Source: Tepidibacter aestuarii
Lineage (GTDB): Bacteria; Bacillota; Clostridia; Peptostreptococcales; Peptostreptococcaceae
Length of the DNA stretch: 64,000 nt
Assembly: GCF_934924865.1 (NCBI RefSeq)
Contig: NZ_OW235315.1
Location: forward strand, 930,001 to 994,000
Reading direction: 5' to 3'
Of the stretch, positions 1-8,388 are shown piece after piece. The stretch's first letter is position 1. Every line of letters begins with the position of its first letter. The position numbers and the translations under genes were made by a program. A model generated the notes under the pieces. The model was given only the letters and a program-made list of their open reading frames with translations. It was not told where the DNA came from and made no database searches.

Positions 1-1600
1 CAATGGAAAGGCTTGTATAATAACTCCGAGGTATTTTATAGAAAGTCCAAGTGGGAAATTACTTAGAGGATATATGAAAAAAAATTCTAGTATATTAGAA
101 ATAGTAGATTTTTATGGAAATCAGGTATTTAAGGGTGTGGGTGTAGCTAGTGCTATATTTACATTTAAAAAAAAGCTAGATATTGATATTATATCGGTTT
201 ATAAACTTAGGAATGATAATTTGAATTTTTATAGTGATGCAAGTCTTCAAACTATGATGGATGATAATTACTTCGAAAAATTCACTTTAAAAAGATCTAA
301 TCTTGAAGATGATAGATGGATTCTTGTATCTGATATTAAATACAACATTTATAATAAAATAAAACAAAACTCAGATTATAAATTGAAAAACATAGCTGAA
401 AGTTTTCAAGGGATAATAAGTGGATGTGATAAAGCGTTTGTATTAAACAGCAAAGAGGTTGAAGATAATAATATAGAAAAAAGTATACTTAGAAAATGGA
501 TTAAAAATAAAAATGTGGATACGTACTTTATTGAAGGTAGTGATTTGTTCATAATATATTCAGATTTTATTAAAGATGAATCTAAATACAAAAATGCTTT
601 AAAATACATAGGTAAATATGAGCAAAAGTTGATAAATAGAAGAGAGTGTAAAAGAAATATAAGAAAATGGTATGAGCTTCAATGGGGTAGAGATTATAAG
701 TGTTTTGAAAAGGATAAGATAATGTATCCTTACAAGGCTTCGCATAATAAGTTTGCAATTGATAAAAATGGATATTACTGTAGTGCTGACGTTTATTCTT
801 TTTATATAAAAGATGAGTATAAAGATATTTTTTCTTTAGAGTATATAGTTACTTTGCTAAATTCAAAAGTATATGAGTTTTATTTTAAAATGTTTGCGAA
901 AAAAATAAGTTCTCGTATATACGATTATTATCCTAATTCTATAATGGATTTAGGGATGTTTAAGAATTTAAAATACAAGGAAATAGAGAATATAGGTAAA
1001 AAAATAATATCTTTAAAAGCAAATATATATAATATAAAAAATAAAAAAAGCTATGATAAAAAAGATCCTATAAAACATTTTTATAATAAGTGTATTGATA
1101 TATTAAAATTAAAAGAGGAGATATACAAATTAGAGTTAGAGGTAGATTATATTATCATAGATTCATTTAATTTAACTAAAGATGATTTGAGTATAATATA
1201 TGATGATTTAAATATTATAGATATAGATGAACTTAAAAGTATGATATCAGAGAATGAATTTATCAATATGCATATAAATAGGAAAAAAACTATCAGTTAT
1301 ATATCTAATTTGTATAATTGTGATGAGTTTAAAATAATTATGCTAAGGCATATTTACAGTATTTCTCATTTTAAGGATGAGCCATGGCAACTCTACAATA
1401 TGCATGAATTATACGATGAGATAACTAAATATTTACAAAAAAATATAGAAATTATAAAAAATGGTAAAGATATAGATGTAGAAAAATTGGATGAAATTAT
1501 GTATGAAAAATGTAAAAACTACGCAATCAATATTAATATATTGGGTGAAAAATACAATTCTAAAAATAGATTAAATGTATTAAAGAAAATTATGAAATAA
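1..1600 (+). CDS. camA: CamA-like adenine-N6 DNA methyltransferase (Eco57I/TaqI-C type), 5'-truncated by window edge
   Basis: The frame is open from base 2, so the N-terminal SAM-binding part and NPPY motif lie outside the window; 532 residues are visible. The visible part starts just after motif IV (ITPRYF at nt 20-37) and runs into a target-recognition domain. Blocks such as SFQGIISGCDKAF (401-439), RRECKRNIRKWYELQWGR (about 638-691), MYPYK and SADVYSF closely match CamA, the orphan CAAAAA methylase of C. difficile that affects sporulation, as I remember its sequence. CamA ends near the residues encoded at about nt 1170; this protein continues for roughly 140 more, mostly helical-looking, residues. 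No restriction endonuclease gene is visible downstream, which fits an orphan methylase, but upstream is unseen. The methylase family call is firm; orthology to CamA is likely; CAAAAA specificity is inference. Confidence 0.85.
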   Translation, partial: NGKACIITPRYFIESPSGKLLRGYMKKNSSILEIVDFYGNQVFKGVGVASAIFTFKKKLDIDIISVYKLRNDNLNFYSDASLQTMMDDNYFEKFTLKRSNLEDDRWILVSDIKYNIYNKIKQNSDYKLKNIAESFQGIISGCDKAFVLNSKEVEDNNIEKSILRKWIKNKNVDTYFIEGSDLFIIYSDFIKDESKYKNALKYIGKYEQKLINRRECKRNIRKWYELQWGRDYKCFEKDKIMYPYKASHNKFAIDKNGYYCSADVYSFYIKDEYKDIFSLEYIVTLLNSKVYEFYFKMFAKKISSRIYDYYPNSIMDLGMFKNLKYKEIENIGKKIISLKANIYNIKNKKSYDKKDPIKHFYNKCIDILKLKEEIYKLELEVDYIIIDSFNLTKDDLSIIYDDLNIIDIDELKSMISENEFINMHINRKKTISYISNLYNCDEFKIIMLRHIYSISHFKDEPWQLYNMHELYDEITKYLQKNIEIIKNGKDIDVEKLDEIMYEKCKNYAININILGEKYNSKNRLNVLKKIMK

Positions 1601-1661
1601 TAGCAAGATATAATACGCTCCTTCATAAATATATATAGAGATTTAAAAAGGGAGGGGTTGT

Positions 1662-2009
1662 ATGTTTAAAATAAATGTTAGTGAACAAGATTCGATGTTT
1701 TTAATAAATGTTGGTGGGAATATATCTAAGGAAGAGATAAATGAATTTTTTATAGAGTACAAAGAAAATATAAAAAAAATAAAAACATCAAAATATAATT
1801 TGGTTGTACATCCGCATGAGTTTGAAACTGATGATGAGAGCGCTATGAAAAGCATATTTAAAAAATTTATGAAAAGTGGATTTAAAAGAATATACATATT
1901 GGATAAAATAGGAATAAAAGAAAATCTGAGATTGAGCAAATTAGAAAAAAAATTTTTTTATAACAAGGTTACTATAATTGATTCTATGGATGAGATAAAA
2001 AAGCCTTAA
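1662..2009 (+). CDS. small STAS/SpoIIAA-like hypothetical protein
   Basis: This 115-aa protein starts at ATG behind a strong GGGAGGGG site. It has no signal peptide or membrane segment. The pattern of an N-terminal beta segment (MFLINVGG), a helical stretch, a central beta strand (YNLVVHP), an amphipathic helix (SAMKSIFKKFMKSGFKRIYIL) and a final strand resembles the SpoIIAA/STAS-like fold, but no diagnostic phosphorylatable-serine motif is obvious. It lies 61 bp after the methylase, in the same direction, and may be co-transcribed with it, ending at the strong shared terminator. I do not recognise a specific function; the fold assignment is an inference from residue pattern only. Confidence 0.6.
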   Translation: MFKINVSEQDSMFLINVGGNISKEEINEFFIEYKENIKKIKTSKYNLVVHPHEFETDDESAMKSIFKKFMKSGFKRIYILDKIGIKENLRLSKLEKKFFYNKVTIIDSMDEIKKP

Positions 2010-2013
2010 TTAA

Positions 2014-2050
2014 AAAATAAGTTGAAAACATAATGTTTTCAACTTATTTT
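2014..2050. terminator. bidirectional terminator between converging genes
   Basis: A perfect 17-bp inverted repeat (2014-2030 / 2034-2050) with a 3-nt loop and A/T-rich ends serves as a U-tailed terminator in both directions. It overlaps the last codons of the minus-strand DUF362 gene. Confidence 0.9.
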
Positions 2051-2979
2051 TGATTTCCATGAATATTTTGAATCCCATTTTTATCTATAACAATCTCTTT
2101 ATTATAAGCGGCTTTTGAGAATATTTTTTCTGCTTTTGCAATAGGGATACCCTTCAATATCATATTTTCGGGTTTTGCTTCTCCAACTTTATCCATATAC
2201 AGTCTGTACAAATAATTGACTCCTTGTGGCAAGAATCCCAACATTCTAGCTCCTACAGTATCGCAAGCAACAGGATCTGTTCCTGCTATTATAAGACCAT
2301 CTGTATCTACTGATTTTCCATCACTTGGACCGTTTCCTATCATAGTCTTATCAAGACTTATGATACTTAAATCTATTGGTATTTTCTTAGACATTGCAAC
2401 TATAAATCCGTGTAAATCCTCATGTATACCTAACTTTTTCTTTGGAAATCCATGAACTCCAGCTGGAGGCCAACTAAGCATTATATTTTTGATACTAGCA
2501 CTCATAGTAGCTTCCTCATGCTGTTTAAGCTGTGTAAATGATATTAACACATCAACTTCATCTATTAACTTGTTTATTTTAGTATTTGGTATTATATTAT
2601 GCTCTAAGTCTATCGTTGTATATGGTCCGTAATTTAAGTCTACAAACTCTACATTCTCATCCTCTATAATCTTGTCGTAACCTACAAATTTCATTACAGT
2701 TGAGGTTTCTTCTCCGCCAGAACCTGTTGCTATGTATATTTTTGCAGGGTTAAAAGTCTTTACATACTGAATTAATGATCTTAAAGTATTTGGACCTATT
2801 ACTGCAGCGGTTGATGGTTGCTTAGATTTAACCCAATTAGGGGTTATAACCACTGTATCATCATTTTTTATCATATCTCCTATAGGAAGCATATCTAGTG
2901 CATCTTTTAGTGAATCTTTTTCACTCTTTGATTGACTAATAGAAACTATACAATCTTTTATTCTTCTACTATCTCTCAT
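2044..2979 (-). CDS. DUF362 domain-containing protein
   Basis: A 311-aa soluble protein with the features of the DUF362 family: an N-terminal strand-helix repeat, VVITPNWV, the GSGG-type turn (IATGSGGEETS), conserved DVLISFTQLKQHEEATMSA and KNIMLSWPP segments, and a late DPVACDTVGARMLG motif. The C-terminal ferredoxin module found in longer DUF362 proteins is absent. The start is set by GGAGG 8 nt upstream of ATG on the minus strand. It is transcribed divergently from iorA across about 216 bp. DUF362 proteins often sit beside Fe-S enzymes, but their reaction is not established; no function is claimed beyond family membership. Confidence 0.85.
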   Translation of the reverse strand: MRDSRRIKDCIVSISQSKSEKDSLKDALDMLPIGDMIKNDDTVVITPNWVKSKQPSTAAVIGPNTLRSLIQYVKTFNPAKIYIATGSGGEETSTVMKFVGYDKIIEDENVEFVDLNYGPYTTIDLEHNIIPNTKINKLIDEVDVLISFTQLKQHEEATMSASIKNIMLSWPPAGVHGFPKKKLGIHEDLHGFIVAMSKKIPIDLSIISLDKTMIGNGPSDGKSVDTDGLIIAGTDPVACDTVGARMLGFLPQGVNYLYRLYMDKVGEAKPENMILKGIPIAKAEKIFSKAAYNKEIVIDKNGIQNIHGNQK

Positions 2980-3195
2980 AAAAAAACCTCCTCATTAAAT
3001 TAGAATATCCAAGAAATTTATATAAATACGCATCAGAATACAATTAATATCATAAAAATCTTAATAGCTTAATGTAAATTTTAACAATTAAGCAGTTATA
3101 AAGATAAATTTATGGGTAGAAAATGATTAAATGCAACAAAATAAATGCATAATAATATAGAAATATCTAATATATAACAGGGAGTTGTTAAGTTT

Positions 3196-4983
3196 ATGAA
3201 TGAAAAAGTGGTGTTGACAGGAAATCAAGCTATAGCGAGAGGTTTTTATGAGGCTGGTGGGTTAGTAGCATCTAGTTATCCGGGATCTCCTACTGTTGGA
3301 ATTATAGAGAATATAAACAATTATGAAGAAGTTTATAGTGAATTTTCAACTAATGAAAAAGTTGCGTTAGAAGTAGCTATGGGAGCATCTTTTGGAGGAG
3401 TAAGATCTCTTTGCAGTATGAAGCATGTAGGGGTTAATATTTGTGCAGATCCTTTGATGACATTTACACAGAGCACAATAAATGGAGGATTTATATTGAT
3501 TACTGGTGATGATCCTGGTATGCACTCTTCTCAAAATGAACAGGATAATAGGATTTTTGGAAAATTTGCGAATCTGGCAATATTAGATCCTAGTGATTCA
3601 CAAGAAGCTAAAGATTTTACGAAAATAGGACTGGAGTTAAGTGAAAACTATAATATTCCTTTTATGCTTAGAATAACAAGTAGATTATGTCACAATAGGA
3701 GCGTAGTAAATCTAGGAGAAAGAAAAGAAATTGATACTAAGCCTTTTGAGAAAGATGCTTATAAATACTGCATGCTTCCACCATACACAGATAAAGCTCA
3801 GTATTTCATGAAGGAAAGACTTCAAAAACTAGAGGACTATGCTTATAATACGGATTTAAATAAATTAGAAGAAAAAGAAGGAGCAGATACAGTTATAATA
3901 ACTTCAGGTCTTGTATATCAACACCTTAAAGAAATAGATTTAAATGCATCTATATATAAGTTAGGGATGGTTTATCCAATATCTATTAACAAAGTAAGAG
4001 AATTGGGTAAAAAATATAAAAGCATAATAATTTTAGAAGAAATGATGCCTTTTATAGAGAATGAATTAAAAATAAATGGTATTGACTGTAAAGGAAAAGA
4101 GTATTTTTCATTTACTGGAGAAATTCAAATTGAAGATGTAGAAAAAGGTCTTCAAAAAGCAGGGTTAATAAAAGAAAGAAAATTTAATGAGCAACAAACA
4201 CTAAAAGTTCCATCGAGAAGCCCTCAATTTTGTTCAGGTTGTCCTCATAGACCTATTTATGACATACTAAAAAAAGCTAAAGTGAATGTTATTGGAGATA
4301 TAGGATGTTATTCTATGGGCGTACTTCCTCCTTTTGAAGTACATAATATAAATATGAGCATGGGATCTAGTATTAGTATACTTAAAGGAATGAGAAAAGC
4401 CTGGGATTTATCTGGAAATAAAAAGCCATTAGTTGCAATGATGGGTGATGGAACATTTTTTCACTCGGGTGTAAATGGATTTATAAATTTAAGGTATAAA
4501 TTAGACGAAAATTCAAATATGACTATTATAATTTTAGACAATAAGACTACTGCTATGACAGGTGGTCAGTCAAACGCAAGTTCTGATAAGGAAATGAACG
4601 TAAGCATAGAAGAACTTCTTAAAACCGTGGGATTTAAAAGAATTAAAGTGCTAAATCAATATAGTTACAAAAAAGCAAAAGAAGTTATTGATCAAGAAAT
4701 AAAGCATGAAGGATTATCCATAATAGTAGCTACAGGACCTTGTGCACTTCAATACAGAATGAGACATCCTCATTTTTATGTAGATCCTGATATCTGCATT
4801 AGCTGTAGAAGCTGTATCAAAACTAACTGCCCACCATTATTAATGAGAAAATATGAAGGACATGATAAGTTGAAATCATCTATAGACCCAGATATGTGTG
4901 TTGGTTGTTCTATTTGTGCACAAGTATGTCCTGTTAATGCTATTAAAAGATCTAAGCCAGATAATGATTTAAAGAATAAATAG
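3196..4983 (+). CDS. iorA: indolepyruvate ferredoxin oxidoreductase, alpha subunit
   Basis: The alpha subunit of the TPP- and Fe-S-dependent enzyme that oxidatively decarboxylates aryl pyruvates (indolepyruvate, phenylpyruvate) to aryl-acetyl-CoA, reducing ferredoxin during aromatic amino acid fermentation. In 595 aa it has the N-terminal pyrimidine-binding domain (GNQAIARGFYEAG...SYPGSPT), a central CxxCPHRP segment (QFCSGCPHRP), the TPP motif GDGTFFHSG followed by ILDN about 30 residues later, and a C-terminal ferredoxin domain with CISCRSCIKTNC and CVGCSICAQVCP. The ATG follows GGGAG. iorB follows after 15 bp with the preferred start, indicating an operon. Length and motif order are normal. 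Confidence 0.95.
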   Translation: MNEKVVLTGNQAIARGFYEAGGLVASSYPGSPTVGIIENINNYEEVYSEFSTNEKVALEVAMGASFGGVRSLCSMKHVGVNICADPLMTFTQSTINGGFILITGDDPGMHSSQNEQDNRIFGKFANLAILDPSDSQEAKDFTKIGLELSENYNIPFMLRITSRLCHNRSVVNLGERKEIDTKPFEKDAYKYCMLPPYTDKAQYFMKERLQKLEDYAYNTDLNKLEEKEGADTVIITSGLVYQHLKEIDLNASIYKLGMVYPISINKVRELGKKYKSIIILEEMMPFIENELKINGIDCKGKEYFSFTGEIQIEDVEKGLQKAGLIKERKFNEQQTLKVPSRSPQFCSGCPHRPIYDILKKAKVNVIGDIGCYSMGVLPPFEVHNINMSMGSSISILKGMRKAWDLSGNKKPLVAMMGDGTFFHSGVNGFINLRYKLDENSNMTIIILDNKTTAMTGGQSNASSDKEMNVSIEELLKTVGFKRIKVLNQYSYKKAKEVIDQEIKHEGLSIIVATGPCALQYRMRHPHFYVDPDICISCRSCIKTNCPPLLMRKYEGHDKLKSSIDPDMCVGCSICAQVCPVNAIKRSKPDNDLKNK

Positions 4984-4998
4984 TAAAGGATGATAGAT

Positions 4999-5568
4999 AT
5001 GGATAAAAAAAATATATTAATAGCAGGTGTTGGGGGTCAGGGGCTAGTTATAGCAACTCAAATAATAAGCGAAGCTGCTATAGAAGAAGGATATGATGTA
5101 AAAACTAATGATGTTATAGGTTTATCTCAAAGAGGTGGTAAAGTATATGGGAGTGTTAAAATAGGTAGTAAAGTATATTCTCCAAATATTCCTCATGGAG
5201 AGTGTGATATATTACTTGCCATGGAGCCTATGGAAGGGTATAGATATTCTCATATGATAAAAGACAATGGATTAGCTATTGTTAACACCTATAGAATACC
5301 ATCAACTAGTATTCAGCAAGAGGTAGAGGAATATCCAGAAGGAATACTAGATGATTTAAAGCAAAAGTACAGAGTAGTAGATATAGATGTAATAAAGGTA
5401 GGAAAAGAAGTTGGAAATACTAAAGTAGGTAATACTGTTCTGATAGGAATTATGGCAAAAGAATTAGACATAAAAAAAGAAACTTGGGAAAAAGTAATTC
5501 AAAAAAATGTTCCAGAAAAATTTATAAAACACAATATAGAAGCTTTTAATATTGGATATAATCTCTAG
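4999..5568 (+). CDS. iorB: indolepyruvate ferredoxin oxidoreductase, beta subunit
   Basis: The beta (gamma-domain) subunit that completes the heterodimeric indolepyruvate:ferredoxin oxidoreductase with IorA. It opens with the Rossmann-like GVGGQGLVIATQII motif and contains VIGLSQRGGKVYGSVKIG, typical of the PFOR gamma domain. An in-frame ATG at 4990 overlaps the AAAGGA ribosome site, so the ATG at 4999 (MDKKNILIAG), 8 nt after GGA, is the better start; that gives 189 aa. It shares a transcript with iorA and ends at a strong terminator 5 bp downstream. Confidence 0.94.
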   Translation: MDKKNILIAGVGGQGLVIATQIISEAAIEEGYDVKTNDVIGLSQRGGKVYGSVKIGSKVYSPNIPHGECDILLAMEPMEGYRYSHMIKDNGLAIVNTYRIPSTSIQQEVEEYPEGILDDLKQKYRVVDIDVIKVGKEVGNTKVGNTVLIGIMAKELDIKKETWEKVIQKNVPEKFIKHNIEAFNIGYNL

Positions 5569-5572
5569 ATAT

Positions 5573-5607
5573 AAAAAATCCCTAGAAATTTTTCTAGGGG
5601 TTTTTTA
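5573..5607. terminator. bidirectional terminator, iorB / peroxiredoxin
   Basis: A hairpin with arms ATCCCTAGAAA and TTTCTAGGGGT flanked by A-run and T-run lies between the converging iorB and peroxiredoxin genes. Confidence 0.88.
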
Positions 5608-5609
5608 TT

Positions 5610-6146
5610 TTATAAAAGTTCATCTCCAGGATTCCAATCAGCAGGGCAAAGGCCGCCAGCTTGAAGCCCTTGTAAAACTCTTAGAGTTTCATTTGCACTT
5701 CTACCTATGTTTAAATCATGAACAACAGAGTATCTTAATACTCCATCAGGATCTATTATGAATAAACCTCTTAATGCTATACCTTCTTCTTCTACATAAA
5801 CTCCATAATCTTTAGATACTTTATGAGTATTGTCAGAAGCTATAGGGAATTTAAGTTTTCCAAGACCGCCCATATCTTTAGATGAATTTATCCAAGCTTT
5901 ATGAGAATGAACACTATCTGTACTTACAGCTAGAATTTCTGCATTAAATTTCTTGAATATGTCATATTTATTATCTAAAGACGTTATCTCTGTTGGGCAA
6001 ACAAAAGTAAAATCAAGTGGATAAAAGAACATAACAAGCCATTTACCTTTATAAGAATCAAGTGAAACTTCTCCGAAATTTTCTCCATCACCTAATGCTG
6101 TTTGCATTTTAAAATCAGGAGCTTTTAAACCTACCATTCTTTCCAT
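5610..6146 (-). CDS. typical 2-Cys peroxiredoxin (AhpC/TSA family)
   Basis: A cytosolic thiol peroxidase that reduces hydrogen peroxide and organic peroxides. The 178-aa chain has the peroxidatic Cys50 in FTFVCPTEI and a resolving Cys167 in GGLCPADW near the C terminus, the typical 2-Cys arrangement. The usual YF-containing tail helix of eukaryotic Prx is absent. The start is set by GGAGG 8 nt upstream. No AhpF-type reductase is adjacent, so electrons probably come from a thioredoxin or similar encoded elsewhere. It is divergent from the LysR gene across 167 bp; regulation by that LysR protein is possible but not shown. Confidence 0.94.
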   Translation of the reverse strand: MERMVGLKAPDFKMQTALGDGENFGEVSLDSYKGKWLVMFFYPLDFTFVCPTEITSLDNKYDIFKKFNAEILAVSTDSVHSHKAWINSSKDMGGLGKLKFPIASDNTHKVSKDYGVYVEEEGIALRGLFIIDPDGVLRYSVVHDLNIGRSANETLRVLQGLQAGGLCPADWNPGDELL

Positions 6147-6313
6147 ATTAATACCTCCTATGTTAAATGAAAATTATTATCAATCTCAATTTATTTATTC
6201 CCACTTTAAAAAGATATAAACACAAAATTATTATTTTTTAATATTAAAAATATATTATAGAAAGAATTCTTTGGATTATAATAAATTTATATTATATAAA
6301 TGGAGGAATTTTT

Positions 6314-7198
6314 ATGATAGATACAAGACTGGATACATTTATAACTGTTGTAAAAACTAAAAACTATACAAAGGCAGCTCAAATACTGAATTTAACGCAA
6401 CCAGCAGTATCTCAACAAATTAAATATTTAGAGAATTACTATAACGCAGAACTTATTAAAAAAGCTAATAAAACAATATATCTAACTAAAGAGGGAGATA
6501 TATTATATAATTATGCTCAAAAAATAAAAGCTTTAAATAGAGCTTTAAAATTAGAAATAAAAAACAACTCATCTTCAAAGAAAATACACAATGTCGGTGC
6601 TACTATGACAACAGGAGAATACGTAATGCCTTATATACTTGGTGATTACAAAAATGATTATCCAAATATAGATATCATACTGAGTGTTGATAATACCAAA
6701 GTAATAATTGAAAAATTAATGGGTGGAGAAATAGAAATTGCTTTGATAGAGGGATACTTTGATAAAAATAAATTTAAATATATAAAACTAAAGGATGACG
6801 AACTTGTATTAGCTGTATCTCCTAAACATGAATTCGCACATAAAAGAGAAGTTGAATTAGAAGAAGTAATAAAAGGGAATCTAATACTAAGAGAAAAAGG
6901 ATCTGGAACAAGAGATATATTCGAGAGAAAGATATCTGATGTTGGATATGATATTGAAAATGTGAATGTGTATATGGAAATACGAAGCATAAACGCTATA
7001 AAATCTCTTGTTGAATCAAACCTTGGATATACTATAATTTCAAAAGAGGCTATAAAAAGAGAGGTGAATTTAGAACTTATAAAAATAGTGCCTATAAAGA
7101 ATATTAAGATAGAAAGAGAATTCAATTTTATATATAAAAGTAGCTCGTTTTTAGATTTTATAAATAGCTTTATAAAGTACTGCTACAACCATAAATAA
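6314..7198 (+). CDS. LysR-family transcriptional regulator (YeiE/CysB-like context)
   Basis: A 294-aa LysR regulator: an N-terminal winged HTH (residues about 1-60, with TQPAVSQQIKYLE recognition helix) followed by a periplasmic-binding-like effector domain (about 90-290). The ATG follows TGGAGG. It is divergent from peroxiredoxin and lies 77 bp upstream of a YeiH-family transporter in the same direction. The LysR-YeiH pairing recalls yeiE-yeiH of enterobacteria, where the regulator has been linked to sulfite. By that analogy this protein may sense a small sulfur anion; the sequence alone does not show the ligand. Confidence 0.92.
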   Translation: MIDTRLDTFITVVKTKNYTKAAQILNLTQPAVSQQIKYLENYYNAELIKKANKTIYLTKEGDILYNYAQKIKALNRALKLEIKNNSSSKKIHNVGATMTTGEYVMPYILGDYKNDYPNIDIILSVDNTKVIIEKLMGGEIEIALIEGYFDKNKFKYIKLKDDELVLAVSPKHEFAHKREVELEEVIKGNLILREKGSGTRDIFERKISDVGYDIENVNVYMEIRSINAIKSLVESNLGYTIISKEAIKREVNLELIKIVPIKNIKIEREFNFIYKSSSFLDFINSFIKYCYNHK

Positions 7199-7275
7199 AA
7201 TTTATGTATGCATAATAAATCATAATTTTTAATTATATACATTCTTTGCTATAATCTAGCTAGGGAGTGATGAAA

Positions 7276-8253
7276 TTGAATAAAATAAAAAAAATATTAC
7301 CAGGATTGTTATTTGTGTTTTTAATATCAACAATATCTATGTTTATAAACGATAGCATAAAACACATAGTAAACTTAGAGGCATTGACAATAGGTATTAT
7401 AATCGGAATTATATATAATAATACTTTTAAGACTACAGATGTATTGAAGCCTGGAATTACCTTCTCGCTTAAAACATTACTAAAGTGGGGTATAGTATTA
7501 CTTGGATTTAAGCTTAATTTTAGAGCACTTATAGAGTTGGGTCCTAAAGTTGTAATAATGATTGTATTATACGTTCCATTTGTTTTAATATTATCGTACT
7601 TATTTGGGAAAGTATTCAATATAAATAATAAGGTAGCTGTTTTGCTTGGAGTAGGGTCTGGTATTTGTGGGGCTTCAGCAGTTGTTGCAATGAGTAGTTG
7701 TATAAATGCAGAAGAAGATGATTCAATTGTAGCTGTATCTATAATAAACTTTTTAGGTGCTATAGGTGTACTTGCATACTCTACTATAGCAATAACTTCG
7801 AGCATGAGTAATTTAGAATATGGTATTTGGTCTGGAATTTCTCTTCAAGGAGTAGCACATGCTATTGCAGCAGCATTTGCAAGGGGAGATCAATCCGGAG
7901 AAATAGGTACATTAGTAAAAATGGGAAGAGTGGTGATGTTAGTTCCTGTTTCACTAGTTCTTAGCTATTTATTTAATAAAGAAAATAAAGAAAGTAAAGT
8001 GAAGTTTCCAATGTATATACTGTACTTCGTATTAGCTGGAATAATAAGCTCTTTGAATATACTATCTTTAGAGTCGATAAAAATATTGGCCAAATTAAGT
8101 TCTATATTTATACTAATGGCAATGGTTGGTATGGGCCTTAATGTAGATATTAAGAGTATAAAAGATAAGGGGATTAAGGCTCTTATCATGGGAAGTTTGT
8201 TGTTTTTAATAATATCTATAACTATGTATTTTGTATCTACAGCTATTGTGTAA
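7276..8253 (+). CDS. YeiH-family putative sulfate/sulfite exporter (UPF0324)
   Basis: A polytopic membrane protein with about nine hydrophobic segments and the UPF0324/YeiH signatures: LKWGIVLLGFKLNF, the glycine-rich GVGSGICGASAVVAMS and VAHAIAAAFARGD. Three in-frame starts exist (GTG 7267, ATG 7270, TTG 7276). AGGGAG at 7262-7267 is correctly spaced (8 nt) only for TTG, giving 325 aa; this matches other TTG/GTG starts in the window. It follows the LysR gene and ends at a strong terminator. The family is thought to export oxidised sulfur anions, but transport by this protein is inference. Confidence 0.88.
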   Translation: MNKIKKILPGLLFVFLISTISMFINDSIKHIVNLEALTIGIIIGIIYNNTFKTTDVLKPGITFSLKTLLKWGIVLLGFKLNFRALIELGPKVVIMIVLYVPFVLILSYLFGKVFNINNKVAVLLGVGSGICGASAVVAMSSCINAEEDDSIVAVSIINFLGAIGVLAYSTIAITSSMSNLEYGIWSGISLQGVAHAIAAAFARGDQSGEIGTLVKMGRVVMLVPVSLVLSYLFNKENKESKVKFPMYILYFVLAGIISSLNILSLESIKILAKLSSIFILMAMVGMGLNVDIKSIKDKGIKALIMGSLLFLIISITMYFVSTAIV

Positions 8254-8284
8254 AATAAAATTCATAAAATCTTAAATTTATCAT

Positions 8285-8321
8285 AAAAAACGGTTTGAAT
8301 TCAAAGTTCAAACCGTTTTTT
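8285..8321. terminator. rho-independent terminator after yeiH-like gene
   Basis: A perfect 15-bp stem (AAAAAACGGTTTGAA and its complement at 8307-8321) with a 7-nt loop and a T6 tail. Confidence 0.92.
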
Positions 8322-8388
8322 ATAGTATAATAAGATTATATTATGGTTAAATATAGCATAAAAGTAAAAAACCGGGGGTGCAAAAAAT

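Noticed and set aside
7260..7805. A 181-codon minus-strand frame opposite the YeiH-like gene
   Set aside because: The plus strand encodes conserved YeiH motifs over the same bases; the antisense frame has no ribosome site or family features.
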